Assembly: GCA_964304625.1 (NCBI GenBank)
Contig: OZ199838.1
Coordinates: forward strand, 11,532,001-11,596,000
Length of the DNA: 64,000 nt
Reading direction: 5' to 3'
From: Kudoa neothunni
Taxonomy: Eukaryota > Cnidaria
In this document: in pieces, positions 11,693 to 24,784 of the stretch
Layout of the letters: each line of letters starts with the position of its first letter
How positions within the stretch are numbered: position 1 is the stretch's first letter
Notes under the pieces: model-generated
Told to the model about the DNA's origin: nothing
The model's database searches: none
What the model saw: only the letters and a program-made list of their open reading frames with translations
Program-made: the position numbers and the translations under genes

Positions 11693-13818
11693 TGATTAAA
11701 TCTTTAATAATTAAATATATTGATATCTATAAATGTTTTGTGTTTGTACGCATGTGCGAGTTACCTAGTTTTCGTTCTGCGGTGCTAGGAGATTGTACAA
11801 ACAACTTTATTGTGGAGAAGCGCGGCGTACGTGGTTCACCATCGAAATTCTTTTACGCAGAATCATAAAAAATCGGTTCGGAAAAGTAGATAAAAAAGGT
11901 GCTGATTGAGTATAAAACTAAATGAACCCCATAGTCAATATATCCTGAAATACATGGACAACAACCATACCATCTTCCTGGAAGCAATCAGAAGAAATCT
12001 CCAAAATGAATTTATTATTGTAGAAACTGGGAAAACACTAACTGCTTAGATAATTTTCATTACAAATTGAAACGAATTTCGATCGTCTCATCAACTAGAA
12101 ATTCGCCGAACAATACCATAAATAGAAAGAGTCATTTTTTAAAGTTTTTTGTTGGATCACATTTGATTTAGAACCCGCCCCGCTAATCTTTCGGCTTTTT
12201 AGGAAGTAAGAACAAGTCGGCTTAAGACCTGCTACCCTCTATAACAGTGTTTCCCTACAGGGAATGGGGGAGTCACTCTAAAATAATTTTGACAATTAAT
12301 CTTAATTTATTCACCTTATAATTTTCTTTAAATTCCATTAAAATCATGTAAGGACGTAATGCCTACAATAATATTTCTGGTTGTTTTGATATTATTCAGT
12401 TTCGGTTCAAAATTGGGATATGATAATTTATTTAATAATTTTTTCTGTTTGATTCTACGAAATAGCGCAATAATGAAATAGTTTATATTAAGCCTGTTCA
12501 ACTTGCAAAATTAAACTATCGCTATTTTCATGTAAAATCGCAACTTTGTTATCCTTTAAAATAACATTTATATTCTTAAGCTGTAATTAGGTTGTCAGTA
12601 TTTTTGTCTATTTAGAAATAATCTATATCCATAAAAATAAAACCTCCATCTAATTTTAACGTTGTGTTCTGTTTAAATTTGAGATCTATCATTTAATTGT
12701 ATAGTTTTTATTATGCCGTTTTAAGTTTTACTTTCGAATTTGTACCTTGCCTCTGATATACATATATGTTAAATTGTTCTTTAAAGTGTGGGTAAAACAT
12801 GGTCGAATCATTCATTTATACACATAAATAAATGAACGCCAATTTTAACAATATATATTAGTTATTTTATTCAAGTATATTTAGAAGGCATATTGTTGAA
12901 TCTATTGTGTTTTTAGTAACCCACTGCCTCAAAATTTAAGTTAACGTACGACTCAATATAGAATAAGGAGGTCGCTAGATTTATTCAGCACAGGATAGCG
13001 TATGAAACAAGCTTAGTGACTTCATTATATACAAAAAATAAGTATTGGAATTCATTAAACCCCGAAAACAAATTTCGTGTTTCATAGTTCCACAAAATGT
13101 CCTGCTTTGAATTATTTATGTAAACCCAGCGGGAGCAAGGGAACAGCCAGATCAAATAAATACTAAATAACAATTGATTTGGAAATAATGTTTCTTATGA
13201 ACTATACGAATTGCCTATTTTTATTTGGCTCGTTTAACTTTCACCTTTCGGTACAGAACTTATTAAGCGGCCATACTTTGTATAGTTTAGTACTACGTTT
13301 ATCTTGATTTTTTGCGTCTAATATCTTGGAATAATTATAATAACTCAATTTTTTAGAATTATTTATTATTTCACATAAAAATAATATATATATATATCAG
13401 CAGGAATGAATAATGGCTCCAATCATTTTGTGTTAAGTCATGAGTGATGAAAAGATTATGTTCATCCTTTTTCAATTATACATAGAAAATTGAGTTAACC
13501 GAAACATTTTGGTTTTAATTTATTTTAGAAGTAAATGGGAAAATTCGAAATTAAAATATAAACTAAATAATAAAAAATTTTATTTTAAGACATTTATCAT
13601 TGGTATTATTATTTTCGCATTTAAACAAAAAGTATAATTGGGTCTTGACATTCACATGGAGGAGGGGGTGCGAAGTGAACGCTGAAATTAGGATGGGTGT
13701 GGGGGTGTAAAATTTGTAGGAAAACACTGCCTTTGAGTATCTTGATAATGCCATTTTAGATTACTAAAAATCAAATTTTTGTAACTTTTATAAGTACCAA
13801 GCCAGAACTATTTCGAAT
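11693..13818. other. Intergenic; possible old hAT-like element 12245-13729
   Basis: No host gene seen. CAGTGTTTCCCTACAGGG at 12245 and, in reverse complement, CAGTGTTTTCCTACAAAT ending at 13729 look like hAT-type terminal inverted repeats about 1.5 kb apart. No transposase pieces were found between them, and the flanking 8-mers (CTCTATAA and CCTTTGAG) do not match, so the assignment is weak. Weakly coding-looking sequence (MDNNHTIFLEAIRRNLQ near 11950-12005) has no known match. Confidence 0.3.
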
Positions 13819-15981
13819 ATGCGAGGCAGAATTACTAAATCAGTCAACCAAACACTACGCTTTTATGAGATTACTTACTGTTGTATTTTCAGTGGTAAAA
13901 ACAAACCAAAATCTTGTGGCAGTAGAAATAAACCAACTTTAAGGGGAGACTGCACAGTTAAAATATCACTTAGGACTTATGTCGATGAAACTGTTCTTGA
14001 AGTGCGTTCTTGCATGTTAGATCATAATCATGAATCAAATGAAGTTTTTTGTCCAAATTTAGAAATCGGTTAGAAAAAGAAAACATGGTGACACAAAGTA
14101 CAACAAAATAAAAGGATTAGGGCAACTAGCAGTTTATTTGGGGTTTATATACGATGAATCATTATTAGCGCCAGCCGCATTGTGGAGGAATCATCGGGAA
14201 GGGAATGACACTTGGTGTGTGGAAGACAGGGAGACAGATATGAATGATTTCCCTTTACCATTTGGTAGATGAGTGCTTAATACAATTGGGATAATTATAT
14301 AGAGGATGATTGTTCTTGATTTTGATGGTATTTATTATTTACAGTGGACTCTTCCAAGATTTCGTCGTAGCTGAGAACAGATTATGTACATAACAGAAGT
14401 GATATACAGAAATTTATCAAAACAACGAAAAATAGATTTAGATGATCAAAATTGAATTTAATTGATTCACCTAGGGGCAAATATAAAATTGATTCAGTCT
14501 AAAATTTAGTTTGAAATCGGAAAAAATGTTCGTCTCAAGTCTATCCATAATATTAGAGTAAATAATCATTTGTTCCCCTTAACCTAGATGCGATAGAAAA
14601 AGTTTTAAGAGAGGATCATATCTGCTACGTTAGAATTTTATATGATAAATATAACATTGTGAACGGAATTTTTTTCAGATAATACAATTAAATCCTTCTT
14701 GCGGTTTTATCCAGGGATGATGTTTGTAGATGCAACATACAAACTTCTTAATTTAAGGTGATTACAAAAATTTGAATCTATTGTAATCATAGTTTTAGAG
14801 CTCCATTATATCTATCTGCAGGGGTAGATTCTTTTGGGTTAACACACATCACGAATGTGTGTATACTCTATGAGGAGACTGCAGCTGCTATTCAATGGTT
14901 TTGCGATGTTTTACCTAGAATGTTACCGACGGTTCGAGACAATGTAAATACAATCGTTGCCGATAAGGATGAAAAATTTAGAGAATGACTAAAAAGAAGT
15001 TTTCCACTCTCATCGTGTATACTTTGTAAATTTTATGTCATGAAAATTTTCCGAAGGTAAGTTACCAATAATAAATTCTCAAGTTCTACTAGTCGTTGTC
15101 AATAAGTTTTAACATGTTTACAGAAGATGATTCACTGTAATGATTACATTGAATATAAAAATTATGTAGACCAAGTTCATTCAGTTGATAACGTTAAATG
15201 GAGCGAATATTTTCAAAGGAACTGGGGATCAATTTACAGTGAATGGAGTATCGGTATCAGTGATGCAAAAAACTTTTTTGACAATGGTACCATCAATCGA
15301 ATTGAAGCAATTAATACGAAAATTAAAAGCGTTGTTCATAAATTCAGTACTTTAAGTGATTTTATTTGTAACTTTTTTAAAATTTTGAATACCTTCCGAA
15401 CAGAAAGGGAGGTTAGAACAATAAGTCAATTGTATTATGTTTCAAATGAAATATTTAATGTAGAATATCCATTTTCTACAAAAAGCACTTGACAAAATAC
15501 GCCTATAGTAAGTTGAGAGATCAAATCTCATTATTAAATGACGATAACGTATTGACAAGCTTTAATGGAACTACAAATCCATCAACATGTTCATGTTTAT
15601 TTTATCGATCATTCTCATTACCATGCTGCCATGGGTTAATGTGTACATCTATGAAAAAGTTACCTCTTTTCTCCGAAGATTTGTGCCATGAAAGATGGAC
15701 AAAGTCATATAGAACGACATTCTTAAAAACAGGTCCAATAACAGAAAATAACAACGGACCAACTTCTACTATTATTGATAAAAAAGCAGGTTAAAATAAA
15801 AAGTTTCGCTCAAGAGTTTAAATATGGGACAACTTTTACAACAAAGTTGTCTAATACAACATCAGAACACTGTGGATACTTTTTTGATAAATCAGTAAGA
15901 TCAATACATCTTTTGGAAAGGATAATAAAAAACCACGATAACACAATTATTGATAATTTTCTTGAGATATATGATTATTGA
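13819..15981 (+). mobile_element. SWIM-finger MULE-type transposase (ZSWIM-like), broken
   Basis: Pieces in order on the plus strand: an N-terminal zinc-binding/WRKY-FAR1-like module (13819-14073: cysteines followed by CMLDHNHES); the MULE core with FVDATYKLLNL near 14708-14755 and VDSFGLTHITNVCILYEE near 14825-14880; an asparagine-rich middle part (15127-15492, including FFDNGTINRIEAINTKIK); and a SWIM finger (CSCLFYRSFSLPCCHGLMC, 15591-15650). GT-AG introns can be placed at about 14755-14821 and 15057-15123, as in intron-bearing ZSWIM/MULE genes. However, an in-frame TGA near 14987 and frame changes between blocks show decay. A domesticated gene is unlikely in this state. Confidence 0.65.
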
Positions 15982-18900
15982 TAATTGTTATCATACTTTA
16001 TAATGTTATTTAGTTGGGGAACTATTGGAAACCGACGAAATAGTAATTGTATTCTAATTAAATTGCATTTTAACCATATTAGGAATCAGCCAATGAATAA
16101 AGTGAAAATTCGTCACATATGATATCAAAAACTCCTTCAAGTACAGAGTACAATGTTCGAGAACGAAAAATCACTAATCAAGATGGATCAACAGCAATCA
16201 TGGAACAACCCCGATTGAAAGTAATAAGTAAATTTTAATTTTGATAATTTTCTTTAAAATTTAAAAATCCCTCCAAAAATAAAATCTATTGATCGATCAG
16301 GAGGTAGATATTTAACTACTATTGGAGTCAAAAATAAAACAAAATAATACGTTTTCACCATTAATTCGTGTGAATTAAGAATATATGTTAGAAATTGTTA
16401 TCGATGTCAATTCATTATTCACGGAAAACCTATATGCGCATATACGCATATGTAAGGATGTAATCATAAATTACATCTGTTTAGTTAAAATATCTTCTGC
16501 CTGAAAGAAACGAGCGCAAATATAAAAACTATCTTTGTTATATTTAAATTCTTAATTTATTACTATATTTGGGGATTTACGTGAAATAAATATCAGACCC
16601 GGTACTTGTGTTGTTGTCGTTTACGCAAAATTTTGAAATTTAAATTAAACTTAAGTTAAACTAATTTATAACGATATATAAATTTTGATTTTATTATGTT
16701 GAAAACTTTTAGAGAAATTCGCTGCCTGAGATATAGCCACGGCGTTATTTAAACCTATGAATTAAATCCAATAACTCTAATTTTTAACCTGGTTGAGTTT
16801 AATTGATTTGGTTCCAGAAATTCAAAATGATGAAGCGATAACCACCTTTCCTCACATATTTACTAGCAGCATATACATTATTTACAAAATTCTGTAATCA
16901 TCCGTAATTTATGGTGAATAAAGAAATAATAAAAAATTTAAAGCACGATAAATGAACACCTTATTAGCATCAACACAATTTGAGTAGGATTACATTAATA
17001 AACCTTGAATTTTATGCCTGAAAAACTTGTGATTCTTCATTACCACAGTAAATTTAATCAACTTCGCGATTTTTTAGAATTATAAAGTAGACAATGGATG
17101 GTTCGTAATCCCATCGGGTATCTCAAAGTAGAAATATACCAGATCCTGTCGCAGGAATCAATTCCCTGTTTCACATTCAAATACCAATTCATTATTTCTT
17201 TATATATTTATTATTTTTGTTTAATTTTAACGACTGCTTTTCGAAAAAAAATTTTCATCCGGCCCTCGAAACTTATGAAAATCAAAAATCTGGCCCTCCG
17301 ACTAAAAACTTTGGTGACCTCTGCTATAGAGCAATGAGAATCATTAGAACATTTGTATTTCTTTGTGTGGGATGTAAATAAGAAAGGCATATGAAAGTAG
17401 ACGTATAGTCTAACACGCGGCAGGGCCGTTTAAAGGTTAACATGACAAAATTTAAGCCCACCATAACAGATGACCCCATTAAAAATCCATGCACATTCAC
17501 TAAAAAAGCTAAGCAACATGTCAAAAAAATTTCTAAGTTAATTACCTTAAATTATGCAGAATACGATCGGCGAAAATAGTTAATATATATCCGAAAAAAG
17601 CTACATAATAGAGAGTAAATCTCGTCAAACAAGTTCCATAATTTTTAAATCCTATGTTTACATGCCCAGTGATAATGTTGTTAACAAAGCCACACCAGAG
17701 TCAAACAAATTTAAAACAACGTATTCAGTACGTAGTAATGATCAATAATAATAATTTTTTAAAATAAATTTGAAGCTTTCAGGAGTCGCAACCAAGTGAA
17801 GAATTTAAATGCGGAAAACTTGGAAATTAACCGCCTTGATTGTTACTTCTTTAATCACGTACACAGCGAAATTTGTCCCAGACGGGATTAGTTATTAACA
17901 CAGAGAATAGAAATCTATAAAACTTGTTGATACTGTTTATATATGATAGTTGAAATAATCCACGAAATTTCTTATAACGTTTTCTATTGAAACGTTCGTT
18001 CTAATGCCAAACAAAGTAAACGTAGAAAAAGCTTTGAAAACAATTGAGAAATAACTGCAAATGATTCTTATTGAAAAAAACAAACACATAAAACATTGAA
18101 AGTTTAAATTCTTCAATTTTTTCGTAGATTCTAAATAGAAATCGTTTACATCTGACATCTAATACCTTTTATTTAGGTTTAATGCTTTGTTGATGAGTAA
18201 TGTTTGTGTGTGATACAAACATTAGATCAAAACTACTTAAATATGACATCGTATCGTGGAATCAAAATTCCTTGAATGTTAATTAGAGTTTTTTAAACGT
18301 AATAAATGTTTTTGAATTATTTTGGAACCGATTTGTAAGCATAGAATTTAAGGTAATGAAAAATGGATGGATTCCCTCAATAATAATACACAGTTGTGTT
18401 TATTTTAGATTCCAATAAAACGTAAATAAATTCTTTAATTTAAAATATTATCCATTTTCTTCTGAGAAAACCTCATAAAAATTTATTATGCCGCTGATTT
18501 TGATCGTGTATCCATCTGTATAGATATTTGAAGGATCAACGATGATGAAATAAGAATTAACAACTATTAAGGGGCTATCATGAGTTAATCTGGGGTTTCA
18601 TAAGAGTGATAACTTACCTCCAGTTGGTACTGTTATTTTACCCCAAAACTAAGTGAGAACTTTTATTACTGCGCAAATTTAATTATTTTTAAATTATTTA
18701 ATGGTACCCCCATAACGTGTGCACATTCACAAAAGAATCATTGGTTGTTATTGTAAGTGGTGAGGTTATTTTAAACAACCCGATCACCTTCTAAACGTGT
18801 TTTAAGAGACCACAAATCTTTCGCTAAGGTAGCCTTATTTAACAGCTGTACTGTTTGAAGTCATATTTGTTGAATATTAAACTGAGTTGAAAGTGTATGT

Positions 18901-19209
18901 ACCTTCCTAATTGGTAGTCATTCTTTTAATTTTTGTGCTTGTTGGTTATAGTTTGTTTTGCCCTCACGGGATTTTTGTGGAACGATTACCGTTATTGAAT
19001 CTTATTTAAAAAACTGTTTGTTTCTTCTAACCGCATCACGGTAATCTTTTATTTTAAACTTGTAATGGATTCGTAACCATTGGATACACTACTCAGTGTG
19101 TTAAAAGCAACCTATCGTCAATTTAAAAGCCTCTACATGTTTTCTTGATTTGGGAGTTTTTTGGTTTTAGAGTTGATTAACTGAACAATATTATCAATCA
19201 GAGAGTGTT
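15982..19209. other. Long intergenic region, no host gene seen
   Basis: A short coding-like stretch follows the SWIM transposase at about 16118-16230 and may be its tail. Apart from the hAT end at 17220-17329 I see nothing that can be supported. Small ORFs here (for example 17937-18158 minus and 17098-17337 plus) have no recognisable motif. Confidence 0.45.
17220..17329 (-). repeat. Terminal fragment of a hAT-like element
   Basis: Read on the minus strand from 17329, the sequence starts CAGAGGTCACCAAAGTTTTT and continues into GGAGGGCCAGAT and GAGGGCCGGATG blocks, a layout typical of hAT termini (CAGNGGTNNCCAA followed by GGCC-rich repeats). No partner end was found nearby, so it is a solo end. 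Confidence 0.45.
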
Positions 19210-21771
19210 ATGGATAAAAATTCAATGAGCGAGGTTGGTGACAATAGCCTATATTCCTTTGCTGTGGCCAGTCATAGTGCTCCCCTCAAACAATCTCCCA
19301 ATCAATATCCTAACGGAAATCATCGCGTTGGAAGTAGTTGATAACTCAATTGTTGAATTACCTCATTTATACAAAATATAGGCCACAACGGGAACGACCC
19401 GGCTTCTGTATCCAATGTGATGGGCTTATTTCAGTCCAATCTCAGTAGTCAAGTATATTGCGTCTGATATAAATTAAGACCTTTTAAATGACCTGTCTTC
19501 TTAACCATTTTCTGTTATGGAAGTTACGTAAACCATGGATTAGTGAATATTTTTATATTATCGTTAGTAATTATTTATTTACGAGTTATATATCTAATAG
19601 TAATTGTTTTCACACACGTTCAAATGTGCGTAAATTATCATTACATTTAAAAATAGCCCAGATGTTGATTTATCTCTATTCGTATAATTGTATAAGTTTT
19701 TTTGTGTTAACTGATCCATCTAAGACTGTGTTAATCAGTTGAAATTTATTTGCCTGAATAGCTTACACCTTGTTAATCCTCCGTATACAACTTATTGATT
19801 TATTGAAAATTAACCAACGTTCAAATATGTGCTTATAATAAGGATGCTTACTACGTTGTTTTAATTACCGAAATTGTTAGGCTGACCAACCACCTCCAAC
19901 TATAAGCAATAGCAATGATGACTTTTACCCATTCGTACCGAGCGAAACAGACGTATTTACCAATGGTGTAGGAAACAATAACACTCGCGATATTCGCCAG
20001 AGAATCAAAATGACTGACAAAAACAACCCCAAAAAGCCCACTGGGGGCTACATTAAAATAATAGCTAAAATAATCCTGCACTCGCCACTGAAAAAGTTGA
20101 AACTTCGTGATATCTATTGTGAACTCCAGAAAAATTACGAGTTTTTTAAAGAAAGTAAAGGAAAATGGCAAAATTCGGTTCGTCATTGGTAGCTTATTTC
20201 ATGAATGGGACAATTTTTAAATATCTACCGTAGTCTGTCCAGCAATGATTGCTTTGTGAACGAGAAAGTAAATTGTCATTCGGAAGGTAAAGGTGGTTAT
20301 TGGTCGGTGGATATCAAAAACCTTCCCGACCTCAGTCTGGATTGTGAAACCACCACCGAGAGTAGAAGGAGACGTCGAGTTAGGCAACGTTCTTCAGAAC
20401 TATTCTACACTGTTCCGAGAGAACATATTCTTAAGAACTTGAATGAACTCACTGAAGCCACTCTTCTAGTGTATTTTCCTGATACACACAGTGTTGACTT
20501 TTTTCCTACCCATCTTCGAGATGTAAGCTGATTAATGATCGCGTTGATGTTTACAAATTTTTGATTTTCCTTATAGATATTCCTGTATATACAGAAAAAG
20601 TACAACCTTTCTCGTGCCCCATACGGTGGTGATTTCCTTCGAAAATTGTTTCGAGAATATTTCAATATCATACTGACTTTTGGTGCTGAGGGGTTTGAAC
20701 AGGCAATGATGTTGAGCAGTCAGTTTGTCGACAGATCCGATAGAAGCAATTCAGCGGAACTGAACAATCAAAGTAAATATTTTGCAAGGCATACAACTTA
20801 CATACTAGACATAACAAATTAGTGATGTATCATCATATTGATCGACAAATGAATCCTCAACATCCCCCTTTGTTCACAAGACCAATAGTTAATGCTTATG
20901 ACTATTCTACAGGAGATCCAAACAAACCATCATCATCGTTCTCCAACACATTTCCAAGGTCAATCGATTGCTCCAACTACTATCAACCAAGCCTTCCCTA
21001 CGTGTGCAACAACTATGGTAACTTTGACCCCTAAAACATTACTTATAACAATTTAACTTATTTGTTTCCTGTAGACAAACAGTCAATTTATCCTTACGTC
21101 AACCAACACATGACTGAAAGTTCTGCCAACGCTGTCAACTATAACCTTTACAAACCGATGACCATGAATCCTCCACAGTTTGAGTCGGTTCGCTACAACG
21201 ATGAGATCATGAATAACATCTACAGTTCTTCAACTCAAGAACCCCCTGGACAAAACAGAGAAAGTCAAATCCCATTATATACTCAAAGTAGCAATGGTGG
21301 CGATACTAACTCTTACGTTAACTCTGATTTCAATAATCCCCAACCAAGTAATGTTGTTTTCTATGGAAGGTTTAGGTAATTTTATTGATTTAGTTTTACC
21401 ACAAAATGGTATATTATTAATGATCAATGACCATTTTGACTGTGATAAATTTAGTGATGACCGATGCCAGCCAACACTGTAATGATGTAGCAGTTAATCC
21501 AAAAATATTTACTCCTTTCGAAAAAGAAAACATCTCAAATAATATTCAAAATCCTCTTCTTGTTCATTCTAATGAGGTATAGTTTTTCTGCTTCTTTCAA
21601 TATCATCAAGCTAATGCACCTACCTCAAAATCATTTGGCTTATTTTTTTAGACTGTTTTTAATTTCCCACCTCCAGTCACCCACGTAAACAATGTTAACA
21701 CCCCTATCAACTCTATTCCCATTCAACCATGCTATAATAACAATGGTAACATTGCCAAACATGGATCTTAG
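19210..21771 (+). CDS. Forkhead-box transcription factor, nine exons, 565 aa
   Basis: Exons 19210-19333, 19382-19452, 19881-20188, 20234-20522, 20577-20772, 20823-21017, 21075-21347, 21455-21576 and 21652-21771 join in one open frame. Introns are 45-107 nt except the 428-nt second one. The forkhead domain spans roughly residues 110-200, split by a 45-nt intron: helix 1 GGYIKIIAKIILHSP, recognition helix WQNSVRH followed by CLSSNDCFV, and wing KGGYWSVD. The usual RHN is RHC here. A basic run (SRRRRRVRQRS) just after the domain is a likely nuclear-localisation signal. Flanking regions are low-complexity (Asn, Ser, Pro, Tyr), as in many Fox activation domains. The subclass cannot be named from sequence alone. 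The least certain join is exon 7 to 8, where another donor would end the protein early. Confidence 0.88.
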
Positions 21772-23578
21772 TTCGTTTACCACATTTTCGTGTTGTTATA
21801 TTACTTAATTTCGTCTCATTTTTTCAAAACCTCCAATATTTGCTCTAATTACTTGGATCTGGATCTATTAAAGATTAACCCTGATTTTTTAAGATGTTTA
21901 AATAACGATAAAAACTATACATTAACCATTTATCATTTATTATATATAAAATTATAATTGATTTATTATCTAACACATTAAATTTAACCTTAAATATTAA
22001 TTGGTTTTTAAGTATGATTGTTTGATATTTAACTATTATAACTGTTTGTGTGAGATATTTCATTAAAACCAAACATTTTTTAATTATTCTCAGATAACAT
22101 TTAGAGTTATGTGGATTTAAAGCTTAAATTTAAAAACAATATTTACTCATAATTAGTATATTTTTTAAATTTTATGTGCCTATCCCAATACATCAGCTTC
22201 TCATCTGGAAGTGTTAAATAATTCGTACTTAACTTTCGAATTCCAATCGAATAGGCTTTATTCATTCTTGAATAATCTAGGAATTTTCCTTCTCAATTCT
22301 TTATCACCAAATTATTAAAATTTACTGAAAACAAGGATCTTTACTGCCAAAGAACTCATTTAAGACCGAAAATTCTGGGCAATAATTACGCATATTAAAC
22401 ACAATTGAATGTAACAAATTTCTAAGATGTGTAAAACACCATAATATTAGATTCAATCGCATTTTTGGCGTCGTTCGTTATCAAACTATGTTTCATTCTA
22501 TTGGAATAAATTGCACATCTCTGCTTTAACTATTATTAAGAAACACTATTGCTGAAATAATATGCTCCGCCCAAAATATCCAAATGTTCAGAAAAAAATA
22601 TAATTCCGTGCTCTAAATTAGATGACCATATATGAATGCTGGTATTTTTTAAAATCTCAGAGTCAAGCGATGTCGTAACTTTGAAGTAGTTGAGTAAACT
22701 ATAAATTTACATAATATTCAAATTTATAATTTAATGTTATCTTAGCTTTTACAATAAAATCTGATTTTTCCGATTTTATCTCTAATTTTTCCCCAAATTG
22801 TCCTATTTTGGAGTAGGTAACACTTACTACAGCGAAGATGTTAAAATATGTGAGCATGCGCGTATATTTTTAAAAGATGCTTCAATTGAGACACCTTTTA
22901 GTTATCCAATCACGGTTGACTTTTAAAAAAATAAGCATATTATATAAAACTAACTCAAAGAAATTGTGGTTTTAAACGAATTTCATTCTATTTTGAAGAT
23001 GTTCTAATCATAACACCTACTAAAATCAACAAAGAATAGCGTATATTCTGAATAGATTGATGTAAAGTAGTTAAAATTTAAAAGTATGAGTCATGTTGAA
23101 TCGAAGACTTTTAAAAATAAACACGCCAGATCACTCGGAGGATTAAGAAAATTCAGCTTACCGCGTGACTTAACCTTCCACTCCTACCCTGCAGTTTAAA
23201 GTTAACTACAATACCTGATTTAAATTCAAGTGATTGCAACTGATGTCAATTTCTTCCCATTATTATCATGAATAAATCACATCAAACTCGCTAGGCTAGA
23301 GAGAAACCTTAAAGGATATAAATTTCCATTCATACTCTTATTTCATAAACGGCAAAATACTTAATTGGTCTAACCATTAAAATAATTTTAAATTTTAAAA
23401 ATTGTTACAAAAATTATATAGATAGGAATAAATGAGGTTAAATCTGATTTGAATATTTGTTTAATTTTAAATTTAAATTGGCCACATCCAATACATAAAA
23501 TTGGTCAGCTATATTACAAAAAAATACCAATGGAATTTTTCAAGATTTCTTAACTCATTTTTATGACAAAAAAATTAA
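21772..23578. other. Intergenic, nothing recognised
   Basis: AT-rich downstream region of the forkhead gene, presumably with its 3' UTR. I see no ORF with motifs and no terminal repeats. Confidence 0.5.
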
Positions 23579-24663
23579 CCCCCTGAACCCCGAATTTAAT
23601 TCAGTGATTGAACAAAAAATTTTCGTTCATTCTGTTAAATTTTAAATAGTTTTATATAAAATATCCAAAAATTAGAGAAGTGATTTCAACAATTAAAAAG
23701 ATACACACATGGTGCCAAATGGCAACATCGGGACGCGGCTTATTGCAAAGTGCAGGGGTGCGCATGTTTGTATGTTACTTTGTTTTTAACCAAAGAAATA
23801 CTCTCCCGTCATCAAAAATGAAATATTTAATTATTTATTACAATTTGATAGTCAAAAAGCGGTTTCTGTTTTTATTGAGGCACAAATGAACATTACGCTT
23901 AATGCAAATGTGTTCAAATAATCTATGATTGAAGAATCGGTTGAAATAAGCGAAACATTCAAATATAATATCTTCAACATGTTAAAAAATATCAGTTGTT
24001 TCAATATCGTTGTTTATTAAACTTTTCGCGTTTATTGTCTAATTTAAACGGTGGTCATCTTACTCCCCATCGCTAGTACTGTATTCGGATACAATACCGT
24101 CATATTGACTATACAAAATGGAATCCGATTCCAGTCCAACGTCTGATTTTTACCCATCTGTTAATATGATTTTTTAAAAGTATGCTCTATTTATTCCTCA
24201 TCCCAATCTATTCAGAATTCATCCTTAAAATTATGAACACACTTAAATCGAGGGCCGAACGTTGCCGTATGACAAATTTAGATATACCCGCAGACCCAAT
24301 GTTACCAAATGGTGACATGGATTAATCTATCCCTTTAGTATACATATGAAAACATATTTTCTTCATAAATTCACTTTTAGAATAAAATTATTTAATACTG
24401 TATGTATATATTTTTCAATTTTACTGAAACCTCAAAATTCCAAGTTCAATTGCAGGATACTTTTAGCCTTTTTATACTCGCCGTACAGTTAGATATTCAT
24501 CTTTATTGCTCTTGATATAAAACACAAATTTTTATAATCCTTTTATATAAAAGCAAATTAACTATATTATTATAATAAAGATAAATTTAAAAAGTGTAAT
24601 TAAATGGTCAAAACACTCACAAAATTAAAATATTATTATTTGGCAACATTGGGGTTCAAAGGG
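23579..24663. mobile_element. Non-autonomous piggyBac-like element with TTAA duplication
   Basis: TTAA (23575-23578) is followed by CCCCCTGAACCCCGAAT; the right end in reverse complement reads CCCTTTGAACCCCAAT and is followed by TTAA (24664-24667). A CCC-starting inverted repeat flanked by a TTAA duplication is diagnostic of the piggyBac superfamily. The 1,085-bp interior has no transposase. Short coding-like bits (for example MESDSSPTSDFYPS near 24118-24160) may be remains of the acidic transposase N-terminus. Confidence 0.7.
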
Positions 24664-24784
24664 TTAAAAACAAAAACTGATAATTTGCATCAAGATGCGC
24701 AACCTTTCACTTAATCTTTAGGCCCAAGAAAACACGTGTGGACTACCAAAAAAGTTAACACTAACAAAGCATTTTGACGATAGT

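Noticed and set aside
19851-20186. 111-codon minus-strand ORF with a hydrophobic profile
   Set aside because: Exactly opposite forkhead exon 3, so a shadow.
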